Shown: positions 1 through 8,218 of the stretch, one piece after another
Position numbering within the stretch: the first letter of the stretch is position 1
How the letters are laid out: each line of letters starts with the position of its first letter
NCBI RefSeq assembly: GCF_007828865.1
Contig: NZ_VIVK01000001.1
Coordinates: 1,550,001-1,614,000 of the forward strand
DNA: 64,000 nt
Origin: Kribbella amoyensis
Lineage (GTDB): Bacteria > Actinomycetota > Actinomycetes > Propionibacteriales > Kribbellaceae
Direction: 5' to 3'
The notes under the pieces: model-generated
What the model saw: the letters and a program-made list of their open reading frames with translations, nothing else
Told to the model about the DNA's origin: nothing
Databases searched by the model: none
Position numbers and translations under genes: made by a program

Positions 1-1
1 G

Positions 2-649
2 ATTGCGAAGCCGGCCGCCGTGGTCTGCATCGGGCAGAACTACGCGGCCCACGCCGCCGAGTCCGGGGCCGAGCCGCCGAAGGACCCGATCGTCTTCTTC
101 AAGCACCCGAACACCGTCGTCGGCCCGTACGACGACGTGCTGGTCCCGCGCGGCTCCACCAAGACCGACTGGGAGGTCGAGCTCGCCGTCGTGATCGGCA
201 AGCAGGCGCGCTACCTGTCCTCGGACGAGGAGGCGCTCGCCTGCATCGCGGGGTACGCGGTGTCCAACGACGTGTCGGAGCGGGCGTTCCAGCTCGAGGT
301 GTCCGGCGGCCAATGGTCCAAGGGCAAGTGCTGCGAGACCTTCAACCCGCTCGGCCCGGCGCTGGTCCCGGCCGACGAGGTGGGCGACCCGCAGAACCTC
401 GACCTGAAGTCCTGGGTCAACGGCGAGCCCCGGCAGGCCTCGAACACCCGGGACATGATCTTCAGCGTGGCTGCGCTCGTCCGCGACCTCTCGCAGTACC
501 TGACCCTCGACCCGGGCGACCTGGTCAACACCGGTACCCCGGAAGGTGTGGCCCTGTCCGGCCGTTTCCCGTACCTCGCCGCGGGCGACACCATGGAGTG
601 CGAGATCCAGGGTCTCGGCCGCCAGCGGCAGACCCTCACCCAGGCCTGA
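2..649 (+). CDS. Fumarylacetoacetate hydrolase family protein (5' partial)
   Basis: The reading frame is open from the first bases of the window, so the true start lies upstream; about 215 residues are visible. The sequence follows the FAH fold, whose members hydrolyse or hydrate C-C bonds in acylpyruvate-like substrates with a divalent metal. The metal-binding pattern WEVELAVV (the E-x-E pair) and NDVSER further on are visible, as is the late GDLVNTGTPEGV stretch typical of the 2-hydroxyhepta-2,4-diene-1,7-dioate isomerase/ureidoglycolate lyase branch. Substrate cannot be told from sequence alone. It is followed 9 bp later by a methyltransferase on the same strand, possibly co-transcribed. 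Confidence 0.9.
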   Translation: MAKPAAVVCIGQNYAAHAAESGAEPPKDPIVFFKHPNTVVGPYDDVLVPRGSTKTDWEVELAVVIGKQARYLSSDEEALACIAGYAVSNDVSERAFQLEVSGGQWSKGKCCETFNPLGPALVPADEVGDPQNLDLKSWVNGEPRQASNTRDMIFSVAALVRDLSQYLTLDPGDLVNTGTPEGVALSGRFPYLAAGDTMECEIQGLGRQRQTLTQA

Positions 650-658
650 TATCGGGCC

Positions 659-1324
659 ATGACCGACCCTTCCCTCCTGCAGGACATCCGCACCTCCTAC
701 GACACCGTCGCGGCCTCGTACGCCGAACTCGTGCGCGGCGGTGACGCCTGGGAGCTGCCGGTTCTCGGCATCTTCGCGAACCTCGTACCGCCGGGCGCCC
801 GGGTACTCGACGTGGGCTGCGGGCCCGGCCGGGTGACGGCGATCCTGCGGTCGCTCGGCCTCGACGCGTCCGGCGTCGACCTGTCGCCGGGGATGATCGA
901 GATCGCCCGGCGCGACCACCCGCACGTCCCGTTCGAGGTCGGCACGATGACCGCACTCGACTGCCCGGACGGCGACCTCGGCGGCCTCGTCGCCTGGTGG
1001 TCGATCGTGCACCTCCCGCGCGAGGTGCTCCCGCAGGTGCTGGCCGAGTTCCACCGGGTACTGGCCCCGGGCGGACGGTTGCTGATCGGCTTCCACGTCG
1101 GCGACACCCAGCGGCACAAGGACTCCGGGTACGGCGGACACGCGATGTCGGTCGACGTCTACCGCTGGCTCCCGGACCGCCTCACCGCCTTGGCGACCGC
1201 GGCCGGGTTCACCGTCGAGGCCCAGCTCGTCACCGACCCGGCCGGCGAAGTCCCCGGCGGGCGGCTGCTCTTCCACAAATCCGGTGGCGGCGACGGGACC
1301 ACCTGCGCCACCCTCGGCGCATGA
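659..1324 (+). CDS. Class I SAM-dependent methyltransferase
   Basis: A 221-residue methyltransferase of the Methyltransf_11/25 type. The SAM-binding motif I reads VLDVGCGPGR, the acidic motif is seen in ASGVDLSPGM, and the later HRVLAPGGRLLIGF segment is the usual post-motif III region. A small-molecule substrate is likely but cannot be named. The ATG lies 9 bp after the preceding stop, and the stop overlaps the ATG of the next gene as ATGA, so the two are translationally coupled. Confidence 0.9.
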   Translation: MTDPSLLQDIRTSYDTVAASYAELVRGGDAWELPVLGIFANLVPPGARVLDVGCGPGRVTAILRSLGLDASGVDLSPGMIEIARRDHPHVPFEVGTMTALDCPDGDLGGLVAWWSIVHLPREVLPQVLAEFHRVLAPGGRLLIGFHVGDTQRHKDSGYGGHAMSVDVYRWLPDRLTALATAAGFTVEAQLVTDPAGEVPGGRLLFHKSGGGDGTTCATLGA

Positions 1325-1698
1325 CCTCGCTCGTCCGCACCGTGACCTTCGACGCCCGTGATCCCTACCAACTGGCCGGCTTCTGGCTCCAGGTATTCGG
1401 GGTGGAGCGGCCCGACGACGACCACCCCGGGGAGCCGTACGCCGCGGTGCCGACCCCGACGGTCAAGCTGCTGTTCGAGCAGAACGACGACGCCCGGGTG
1501 GTCAAGAACCGGGTCCACCTCGACCTCGAACCAGACATCCCCCGGGACCAGGAGATCGAGCGCCTACTCGCCCTCGGCGCCACCCTCGCCGAAGACCGCC
1601 GCGAACCCGACGGCAAAGGCTGGGCCGTCCTGCGAGACCCCGAAGGCAACGAGTTCTGCGTCCTCCGCTCCCTCCCCGAACGAGCCACCAACCCCTGA
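1321..1698 (+). CDS. VOC family protein (glyoxalase/bleomycin-resistance fold)
   Basis: A 125-residue single-domain VOC protein starting at the ATG that overlaps the upstream stop. It keeps the two beta-alpha-beta-beta-beta halves: an N-terminal TVTFDARDPYQLAGFW element and a C-terminal VLRDPEGNEFCVL element, the latter typical of the glyoxalase_6 subfamily. Such proteins include dioxygenases, glyoxalases and antibiotic-binding proteins; nothing here fixes the ligand. Its coupling to the methyltransferase suggests a shared transcript. The gene ends at the edge of a long repeat-filled gap. Confidence 0.87.
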   Translation: MTSLVRTVTFDARDPYQLAGFWLQVFGVERPDDDHPGEPYAAVPTPTVKLLFEQNDDARVVKNRVHLDLEPDIPRDQEIERLLALGATLAEDRREPDGKGWAVLRDPEGNEFCVLRSLPERATNP

Positions 1699-1851
1699 TC
1701 CCCCACCACCCCACGCGCGCCCCACCACCCTCGCGCGGCCCCACCCCGTCGCGCGCCCCCTCGCCCTCGCGCGCCCCCTCGCGCCTCGCCCTGGCGTCTC
1801 GCCCTCGCGCCTCGCCCCCGCTCGCTACCTCGCCGCTCGCCGCTCACGTCA

Positions 1852-2540
1852 CCGCGACTTTGTGCACGCACCAGCCACCAAGCGCACCCCAAAACGGCTG
1901 ATCCGCGCACAAGGACGCTGCGCGACGGCCAGTACCCGCACAAAGACGGCGATGGCTAGGCGGGAGCTGAAGTGCTGGCACCCGCAGCTCTAGCCCCTCG
2001 CCCCCGCTCCCCCGGCGCTCGCCCCTCACCGCCACCGCGACTTTGTGCACACACCAGCCACCAAGCGCACCCCAAAACGGCTGACCCACGCACAAGGACG
2101 ACGCGCGACGGCCAGTACGCGCACAAAGACGGCGATGGCTAGGCGGGAGCTGACGTGCTGGCACCCGCAGCTCACGCCCCTCGCTCCCACTCGCTCTCCC
2201 GCCGCCCGCCTCTCGCCGCCACCGCGACTTTGTGCACGCACCAGCCACCAAGAGCACCCCAGAACGGCTGACCCACGCACAAGGACGCTGCGCGACGCCT
2301 GGTACGCGCACAAAGACGCGACGGCCAGGCGGGAAGCAGAGGTGCTGATGCCCGGAGCTCTCCCCCCTCGCCCGCGCTCGCTCCCCCGCCGCCCACCCCT
2401 CACCGCCACCGCGACTTTATGCACACACCAGCCACCAAGAGCACCCCAAAACGGCTGACCCACGCACAAAGACGACGCGCGACGGCTGGTCTGCGCACAA
2501 AGACGCGATGGCTAGGCGGGAGCTGAGGCGGTGATGCCGG
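1852..2540. repeat. Four tandem ~185-bp intergenic repeats with GCACAAAG/CTTTGTGC motifs
   Basis: Four units begin at about 1852, 2035, 2222 and 2409 (spacing 183, 187, 187). Each opens with CGCGACTTTGTGCAC, continues through CACCAGCCACCAAG and AACGGCTGACCCAC, and carries GCACAAGGACG and GCACAAAGACG further on, so every unit holds the same 8-bp word in both orientations and could fold. The linkers between the cores are Pro/Arg-codon-like C-rich sequence. Open frames run through the array on both strands but look like by-products of the repeat. A diverged relative lies at about 43932-44018 in opposite orientation. Nothing else recognisable occupies 1699-1851. Confidence 0.85.
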
Positions 2541-2542
2541 CG

Positions 2543-2716
2543 GCGCTCGTCGTGCTCGTACCCGGCGGCGGGCGCTCGTCGTGCTCGTACCCGGCGGCGG
2601 GCGCTCGTCGTGCTCGTACCCGGCGGCGGGCGCTCGTCGTGCTCGTACCCGGCGGCGGGCGCTCGTCGTGCTCGTACCCGGCGGCGGGCGCTCGTCGTGC
2701 TCGTACCCGGCGGTGG
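2543..2716. repeat. Six tandem copies of a 29-bp unit
   Basis: Perfect or near-perfect copies start at 2543, 2572, 2601, 2630, 2659 and 2688; each contains GCTCGTCGTGCTCGTACC followed by CGGCGGCGG. The period of 29 is not a multiple of three, so the copies do not form a clean protein repeat. There are no spacers between the copies, so this is a minisatellite-like array. It lies 15 bp beyond the stop of the leftward gene ending at 2731. Confidence 0.92.
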
Positions 2717-2730
2717 TGCTGGTGGTGGGG

Positions 2731-3117
2731 TCAGAGTGGGGTTTCGCCGACCAGGGTGATGCGCCAATCGGTCGTCCAGGCGTGGACTGCGACGTCGTAG
2801 CCGTCGCGTCTCGCGATGGCTCGGTGGTGGCCGTTCTCCTCCGGGGGGACCTCGGCCGTCCAGCCGCGGGAGCTGAAGGCTTCGGCGGCGGATCGGACGG
2901 CGGCCGCCGGGTCCGGGGCAGCTGGGTTGCCGGTCTGGACCGTGATGCTGCAGACCGTCTCGGCGCCGCGGCCGTCGAACAGGACGCCCGGGGTGATCGG
3001 CCCCGAGTCCCGGGTCACGACCGGGTCCTGGTCCGGGACGACCGCGGCGGCGACGGCGAGCAGCTCGGCCCGGAGGAAGTCGTGGGCCTGGCGAAGGTCG
3101 GTGCGAGCGTTGTTCAT
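2731..3117 (-). CDS. Hypothetical protein (128 aa) coupled to the DUF1023 hydrolase
   Basis: The ATG at 3117 overlaps the stop of the upstream hydrolase as ATGA, which decides the start and gives a 128-residue soluble protein with no signal peptide or membrane segment. I do not recognise the family. The N-terminal 25 residues look helical (LRQAHDFLRAELLAVAAAV); the remainder looks like a small alpha/beta domain ending in VHAWTTDWRITLVGETP. Tight coupling suggests it works with, or is dosed with, the hydrolase. The 29-bp minisatellite begins just past its stop. Confidence 0.75.
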   Translation of the reverse strand: MNNARTDLRQAHDFLRAELLAVAAAVVPDQDPVVTRDSGPITPGVLFDGRGAETVCSITVQTGNPAAPDPAAAVRSAAEAFSSRGWTAEVPPEENGHHRAIARRDGYDVAVHAWTTDWRITLVGETPL

Positions 3118-4268
3118 CGGGCCGGTCCTTCCGGTCGGCGGGAGTGCGCGGGCGCGACCGGCCGCGACGGAGTACGAGCGGCCGCTCCGTCGGTACCGGC
3201 GGAGCGCCCGGCGGGTACGTCCTTGGCAGCGGCGCGGGCGGACTCGCGGGACGGTTTGTGCAAGGACACGACCCCGTCGTACACCTTCGCCGCGGTCCCC
3301 ACGACCGCGTTCATCCCTGGCCCCCAGGACGCACCGAGGACCAGCTTGGTCTCCTCCGCGCGGGTGGTCGCCGTGGTGGTGATGGCCGACAGGTCCCCGC
3401 GGACCACCCGGCCGATGTTGCGCAGGGCCTCGCTGTTCGGGCGGTAGTACTCGTTGTGCCAATGCACCGAGACCGCCTCGTCGTTGGCCAGTGGGTCGTT
3501 GGTGGCCATCCGGATCGCGTCCGGGAAGGTCGCCGGGTCCGGCCCGTGCCACTCGGTGTACGCGACGTAGTCACCGGGCGCGCGTTCGACGTACAGCCGG
3601 GTCGGTTGGTCGACCAGGTCGGCGGCCTCGTCCACGTGCTTGGCGATCCCCGGGGACCCGGTCATGACGACCCGGTCGGCGTGCGCACCTGCGAGCAGCG
3701 CCTGCCCGGCCACTTCCGTACCGTAGCTGTGCGCGACCAGTGTGGTATTTGCGTCGGGCAACTTCATCTCGTCGAGCTCGGTCAGGAACCCGGCCAGCCG
3801 CGGTCCGCCTTCCAATGCGGGCGCCTTGCTGATCGCCTGCGGGAAGCCCCGCGGCGAGTCGTAGTCGAGCCACACGACGGTCGCCGTCCCGGGCCCGGCC
3901 TCGGTCCGGATCAGGTCACCCCGGTCCGACTGGCCGCGGAAGGTTTCCAGGCTGTTGCCCATTCCCGGGACGAGGACGGCGACGTTCCGCGCGCCGGCCA
4001 GGTCGCCGTGCACCTCGACCGCCCGGCCCTGGCCCTCGGGATCGACCGAGAGGAACTGGCGGTTCCGCTTGACCTCGACAACCTTGCCGTCGGCACCGAC
4101 CTCGGTGGAGACGACAGGAGTGAGCAGTTCGCTGATCGTGGCCAGCCGGGTCCGGTCGGCCTCGGTCGCGGTCCCCTCGTCGGTCGCGGCCTGCAACCGG
4201 TCGCGAGCCGCGAGCAGGCGCGCGTGGTTGGCGCGGTAACGCTCTTCGAGCTGCTCGGCATCCGGCAT
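3114..4268 (-). CDS. Alpha/beta hydrolase, DUF1023 family
   Basis: A 384-residue protein with an N-terminal charged helical segment (about residues 1-50) and a DUF1023 alpha/beta-hydrolase domain. The nucleophile elbow is AHSYGT with Ser at about 181, preceded by the VLVPGMGNS oxyanion loop near residues 99-106; VVMTGSPG follows. No signal peptide is visible. DUF1023 proteins are common in actinobacteria, often next to ESX/WXG-type helical proteins, and their substrates are unknown. It heads a two-gene operon with the 128-aa protein. Confidence 0.85.
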   Translation of the reverse strand: MPDAEQLEERYRANHARLLAARDRLQAATDEGTATEADRTRLATISELLTPVVSTEVGADGKVVEVKRNRQFLSVDPEGQGRAVEVHGDLAGARNVAVLVPGMGNSLETFRGQSDRGDLIRTEAGPGTATVVWLDYDSPRGFPQAISKAPALEGGPRLAGFLTELDEMKLPDANTTLVAHSYGTEVAGQALLAGAHADRVVMTGSPGIAKHVDEAADLVDQPTRLYVERAPGDYVAYTEWHGPDPATFPDAIRMATNDPLANDEAVSVHWHNEYYRPNSEALRNIGRVVRGDLSAITTTATTRAEETKLVLGASWGPGMNAVVGTAAKVYDGVVSLHKPSRESARAAAKDVPAGRSAGTDGAAARTPSRPVAPAHSRRPEGPAR

Positions 4269-4356
4269 CGCGACTCCCCGTGACAGTCGGTCACCCGGGC
4301 ATCACACCGGGCTTCCGGCAGTCTGGCACCGGAAACGGCTGACGGGAAGTAGTAAC

Positions 4357-4908
4357 TCAGTGGAAGGCGAGTGACCAGTTGCCGGCGCGCAGGGAAAGCT
4401 CCACCGCCGCAAGTGGCCGGACGTCCACGTGCCGCAGCGACTCGGCCGGCGCTTCCAACACGTACAGCACTGCCGCCCGGACCACGGCCGGATGCACCAC
4501 GGCGACGACCGTACTGCGCTCGTCGTGCCGCTGACCGAGATCGCCGAGCCAGTCGGCGACCCGGGTGATCAGGTCGTTCTCGGTCTCGCCGTTCGGCGGG
4601 GCGGTGTGCGGGCGGTCGAGCCATGCGGCGACCCGGTCCGGCTCGGCCGCGAGCAACTCCTCGAGGTTCCGCCCGGACCAGTCGCCGTACTGCCGATCGC
4701 GGAGCGCGGCGTCCACGGTCGGGGTCAGGCCGAGCACCTCGGCGGTCCGGACCGCGGCCGGTTCGGGACCGCAGTACGCGTGATCGGCGGACACCTTGAG
4801 CTCGCGGGCAGCGTCGAGCCCGGCCGCATCGGGCGCGGGCTCACCGCCGAGAACGAGGCCGCGGAGGCCTGGGGTCAGGGCATGCGCCAGCAGCCGAAGG
4901 GCGGTCAC
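4357..4908 (-). CDS. Histidine phosphatase superfamily protein, atypical RHG motif, in the cbt operon
   Basis: A 183-residue phosphoglycerate-mutase-like protein. The N-terminal motif, normally RHGET, reads AHALT, so the phosphohistidine is kept but the neighbouring Arg and Gly are lost. The family's second half is recognisable: EPAAVRTAEVLGL, YGDWSGR and VVHPAVVRA (second His). The GTG start overlaps the cbtA stop as GTGA, so it is the third gene of the B12-riboswitch operon. A role in cobalamin handling, such as a CobC-like dephosphorylation, is inferred from context only. The missing Arg makes weak or altered activity possible. Confidence 0.82.
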   Translation of the reverse strand: MTALRLLAHALTPGLRGLVLGGEPAPDAAGLDAARELKVSADHAYCGPEPAAVRTAEVLGLTPTVDAALRDRQYGDWSGRNLEELLAAEPDRVAAWLDRPHTAPPNGETENDLITRVADWLGDLGQRHDERSTVVAVVHPAVVRAAVLYVLEAPAESLRHVDVRPLAAVELSLRAGNWSLAFH

Positions 4909-5684
4909 GCGGCCACCACCTCAGACTCGGACTTCGACGGAACGCGACGATCCACGAGCGCAGCGTAACCGAATCCGATCAGGGTCCAGAGCACCGCCTG
5001 AGTACCGAGCGAGGCGAACCGGAACTGCCAGAGCAGCGTGGCCGGGAACGACCCCGGCACCTCGTTGATCGCGGGCAGCACCAGGTACGCCGCGACCACG
5101 GTCGCCAGGAGCGCCGCACCGCCGACGCCGAGCCGGATCCACGGCGCCTCGCCGAACCGCGCCGCCCAGCGGGACGCGGCCACGCCGGCCCAGATCGCGA
5201 GCAACCCGATCACCAGGGTGAGCAGGTAGCTGACCGTGCGTTTGGTAATCGTCTCCGGGTCACCGACCGCGGGCGGGTTCGGCGGGTACTTCAGGAACGG
5301 CACCAGCACGATCCCGACGAACCCGGCTGCCGCCAGACCGAGCGCGGCGTACGAGTCGTTGGTGGTCCGCAGTCGCCGGCGCAGCAGCGTGAATCCGACG
5401 GCGAAGATGCCGCCGAGCGCGACGCCGTACAGGGCCGTGGCGAGGAAGAGGCCGGCCCGCTGACCGCTCCGGCTGACGAGTGGCTCCTCCTCGTCGGCGG
5501 GTGCCGCCTCCGTGCTGGTGTCGTGCGAATCGCCGTGGGTGTGCGCGGCGCCGCCAGCCTCTTCGATCGCGATCGCGGCGTCGATGTGCGGTTCGCCCGT
5601 CACGTACGCGAAGGCGCCGGCCAGCAGACCGGCGAAGAGCCCGACGAGGAGTCCGCGCACGACAAGGTTGCCGAAAGTGCGCAT
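4905..5684 (-). CDS. cbtA: CbtA, cobalt transporter membrane subunit
   Basis: A 259-residue membrane protein starting at the ATG at 5684. It has an N-terminal helix (VRGLLVGLFAGLLAGAFAYV), a loop with AHTHGDSHD that could bind metal, and further hydrophobic segments making about five or six transmembrane helices. CbtA with the small CbtB is a predicted cobalt uptake system regulated by B12 riboswitches in many bacteria. Here cbtB lies directly upstream and a cobalamin riboswitch precedes both. The stop overlaps the GTG of the phosphatase gene. Confidence 0.93.
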   Translation of the reverse strand: MRTFGNLVVRGLLVGLFAGLLAGAFAYVTGEPHIDAAIAIEEAGGAAHTHGDSHDTSTEAAPADEEEPLVSRSGQRAGLFLATALYGVALGGIFAVGFTLLRRRLRTTNDSYAALGLAAAGFVGIVLVPFLKYPPNPPAVGDPETITKRTVSYLLTLVIGLLAIWAGVAASRWAARFGEAPWIRLGVGGAALLATVVAAYLVLPAINEVPGSFPATLLWQFRFASLGTQAVLWTLIGFGYAALVDRRVPSKSESEVVAA

Positions 5685-5746
5685 GACAGAGTCCTGTCCG
5701 TGAGGTTCAGCCCGGAACCCGGGCCGGTGAGGGGTGGAGCAGGACG

Positions 5747-5944
5747 TCAGTGGCAGGGCACGCCGAGCAGGTGCCGGCCGTCGTGCATCAGCTCGTGCAG
5801 GAACATCCCGGAACGGGAGACGGCGCCCTGGTCGAACGCGACCAGGTAAGCCAGCGTCAGCAGCAGACCGACGGTGAGCAGGGCGGTCGCGAGCAGACGC
5901 GGCGAGACAGCCGGTACGGCGACCGAGCGAGCAGGAGCGGGCAT
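5747..5944 (-). CDS. cbtB: CbtB, small cobalt transporter subunit
   Basis: A 65-residue protein with one transmembrane helix (LLATALLTVGLLLTLAYLVAF) and a C-terminal tail containing FLHELMHDGRHLLGVPCH. This is the CbtB pattern of one helix plus a His-rich metal-binding end, and the length is normal for the family. An AGGAGG sequence sits about 7 bp before the ATG. The cobalamin riboswitch lies immediately upstream, so it is the first gene of the operon. Confidence 0.95.
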   Translation of the reverse strand: MPAPARSVAVPAVSPRLLATALLTVGLLLTLAYLVAFDQGAVSRSGMFLHELMHDGRHLLGVPCH

Positions 5945-5974
5945 CGTGAATACCTCCTGGGGAAGTGCGCGTCC

Positions 5975-6105
5975 CCTTCGAAAGGTCTGCTGGTGCCCGA
6001 GCGTCCTGACTCACGAGCAAGCTCGCTCACAGTGGCGCGGCCGTACCGGACTCTCACCGGTTTCCCTCATGGCATCGCAGGTTGTCCTGCGAACCGTAGC
6101 GGCCA
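5975..6105 (-). promoter_or_regulatory. Cobalamin (B12) riboswitch controlling cbtBA
   Basis: Read on the minus strand, the leader contains the conserved string AGGGAAACCGGTGAGAGTCC, then CGCCACTGTGA (about 6027-6036) and the B12-box core GAGTCAGGAC (6003-6012). These are the diagnostic blocks of the adenosylcobalamin riboswitch, in the right order and spacing. It ends about 30 bp before cbtB, leaving room for an expression platform that could cover the AGGAGG. In the known family B12 binding reduces expression, so cobalt uptake would rise when cobalamin is low. Confidence 0.95.
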
Positions 6106-6182
6106 CGTTCGGCAAGGGTCAACGGACGAGACGAGCCGGGTGATGTTTCCCACCGGGTCGCGGACCCACCTACGCTGAGCAG

Positions 6183-6821
6183 ATGCCGTCTGCCCATCAC
6201 CTGGTCGCGTTCGCCGTCACCGCCTTGGTGATCATCGTCGTCCCCGGACCGAGCGTGCTGTTCATCGTCGGTCGCGCGCTCGCCGTCGGCCGCCGGGAAG
6301 CGTTGCTCACGATGGTCGGCAACACGCTCGGCGCCACCGTGATGCTGCTCGCCGTCGCCTTCGGCCTCGGCGCCCTGATCGCGGCCAGCGCCGTCGCCCT
6401 GACCGTGGTGAAGCTGGCCGGCGCGGCGTACCTCGTGTATCTCGGCGTGCACGCGTTCCGCACCCGCAAGTCGCTGGCCGAGGCGCTCGCGACCGGGGTG
6501 AAGCCGGGCAGCACGCGGCGCGTTCTGCGGCAAGGGTTCCTGGTCGGCGTCACGAACGCGAAGACGGCCGTGTTCTTCGCCGTGGTGTTGCCGCAGTTCG
6601 TCGACGCGAAGGCGGGACCGGCGACGGCGCAGATCCTGGTCCTCGGCCTGGTGTTCCTGCTCATCGCCCTGTGCACCGACAGCCTGTGGGCCCTGGTCGC
6701 CGGGACGGCGCGGGAGTGGTTCGCCCGATCGCCACGGCGGCTCGAACTGGTCGGTGGGACCGGCGGGCTGATGATCATCGGCCTCGGCGCGAGCATCGCG
6801 GTCAGCGGGTCCAAGGAGTAG
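6183..6821 (+). CDS. LysE/RhtB family translocator (amino-acid exporter)
   Basis: A 212-residue integral membrane protein with about six hydrophobic segments, starting HHLVAFAVTALVIIVVPGPS. The PGPS motif in the first helix and LKLAGAAYLVYLGVHAFR-like third segment are hallmarks of the RhtB/LysE exporter family. Substrates are usually amino acids or homoserine lactones; the substrate here is unknown. It is a monocistronic gene transcribed away from the cbt riboswitch, with an MFS gene converging 6 bp downstream. Confidence 0.9.
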   Translation: MPSAHHLVAFAVTALVIIVVPGPSVLFIVGRALAVGRREALLTMVGNTLGATVMLLAVAFGLGALIAASAVALTVVKLAGAAYLVYLGVHAFRTRKSLAEALATGVKPGSTRRVLRQGFLVGVTNAKTAVFFAVVLPQFVDAKAGPATAQILVLGLVFLLIALCTDSLWALVAGTAREWFARSPRRLELVGGTGGLMIIGLGASIAVSGSKE

Positions 6822-6827
6822 GCCGGC

Positions 6828-8204
6828 TCAGGCTCGCGTCCGCCGGGCCGCGACGACACCGAGCAGGGCGAGGGCCGCGGGCAGACCGAACGCGGTCAGG
6901 TACGCCGTCGTCGCGGAGTGCGGCTCGAGCGCGGCGAACAGCGAGCCGCCGACCGCCAGTACGGTTGCCGTCAGCAACGAGTCGCTCAGCTGCAAGGCCG
7001 AGCTGTTCGCGCCCTGCTGTTCCGGACTCGAGTACTCCAGCACCAGCACCGAGACGGTCGGGAACACGGTCCCCATCCCGAGCCCGGCCAAACCCCAGCC
7101 GAGGATCCCGATCACGACCGGGACGTGCTCGTTCAGGGTCGCGGCCGCGATCACGATGCCGAGCAGCAGCGACACCATGCCCGCCTGCAGGAAGACGTGC
7201 GGCTCGAACGGCTGGTTCGGCCGGCCGCGGTACCAGGAGGCTGCGGTCCAGCTCAGCGCGCTCACGGTGAGCACGAGCCCCGCGAACGCCGGCGACAGCC
7301 CGCGTTCACGGGTCAGCATCAGCGGCAGGAAGACCTCGGCCACGAACCCGGCTGCCGCGACCAGGCCGCGCAACGCGATCACCGCGGGCAGCCCGGCCCC
7401 GATCGCGAACGTGCCCTTCGGCAGCAGCCTGGGCGCGAACGAAGCGACCGCGGCCAGACCGACGACGATCAGCGCGAGCTGGAGTACGCCCCGCTGCTGG
7501 CCACCGTAGTGGAGCAGCCCGACGCCGACGGCGGCCGCGAGCGCCCACCACGCCTGCCTGTTCCAGAGCTTGCCACTGGTTGTCGCCCGGACGTCACCGC
7601 GAGCCAGACCGGGCCGCATGATCAGCGCGGCCGGGATCGCCATCACCGGTACGGCGAGGAAGACGATGCGCCAGTTGGTGTGCTCCACGATCAACCCGGC
7701 GATCGCGGGCCCGACCAACGACGGCACCACCCAGCCGGTCGCGAACGCCGCGAAGATCCGCGGTCGCAGCGCCGCCGGGTACAGGTGGCCGACGACCACG
7801 TACAACGCGACCGTCAGCAGGCCCGCGCCGAAGCCCTGGATGACGCGGCCGACGACCAGGACCTCCATCGTGGGAGCCAGCCCGGCGATCAGCAGTCCGG
7901 CGAGGAACCACGCGGTGCCGTACCAGAGCGGGCGGGTCGGCCCTTTCAGGTCGGACCAGGTGCCCGAGACGACCATCGCGACGACGCCGGAAGCCAGCGG
8001 CCCGCCGAACGCGAGGGCATACAGCGACAACCCGTCGAGCGCCTGCGCCACGGTCGGCATCGCGGTGGTGACCGCCAGCGACTCGAACGCGACCAGGGTG
8101 ATCAGCGCGACCATCCCGACGGTCAGGGCGCGGTACTCCGGCGCGAGCACGCCGGGGGTTCGGGCCGGAGCGCGGGTCGGTTCGTCGGTCGCGGTGGTGG
8201 TCAT
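6828..8204 (-). CDS. MFS transporter (drug efflux type)
   Basis: The ATG at 8204 (MTTTATDEP) is chosen over the in-frame TTG at 8225 because the latter lies inside the operator; the product is 458 residues. It has 12-14 hydrophobic segments, and motif A is visible as SGTWSDLKGPTRPL. The sequence resembles the DHA2/EmrB-like exporters of actinobacteria. The promoter region is a SoxR-like dyad, suggesting induction by redox-active compounds (inference). It converges on the LysE-type gene. Confidence 0.88.
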   Translation of the reverse strand: MTTTATDEPTRAPARTPGVLAPEYRALTVGMVALITLVAFESLAVTTAMPTVAQALDGLSLYALAFGGPLASGVVAMVVSGTWSDLKGPTRPLWYGTAWFLAGLLIAGLAPTMEVLVVGRVIQGFGAGLLTVALYVVVGHLYPAALRPRIFAAFATGWVVPSLVGPAIAGLIVEHTNWRIVFLAVPVMAIPAALIMRPGLARGDVRATTSGKLWNRQAWWALAAAVGVGLLHYGGQQRGVLQLALIVVGLAAVASFAPRLLPKGTFAIGAGLPAVIALRGLVAAAGFVAEVFLPLMLTRERGLSPAFAGLVLTVSALSWTAASWYRGRPNQPFEPHVFLQAGMVSLLLGIVIAAATLNEHVPVVIGILGWGLAGLGMGTVFPTVSVLVLEYSSPEQQGANSSALQLSDSLLTATVLAVGGSLFAALEPHSATTAYLTAFGLPAALALLGVVAARRTRA

Positions 8205-8218
8205 GTCGAAACCTTCAG

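Noticed and set aside
211..693. Long antisense frames over the first genes
   Set aside because: Typical GC-rich antisense shadows of the FAH and methyltransferase genes, without start context.
2543..2716. CRISPR array
   Set aside because: The repeat length (29 bp) fits, but copies are directly adjacent with no spacers, and no cas gene is nearby.
1844..2767. Coding sequences on both strands through the 185-bp array
   Set aside because: Open frames repeat the same peptide (SLCVGQPFWGALGGW...) in three frames with no ribosome site; they follow from the DNA repeat and GC bias.
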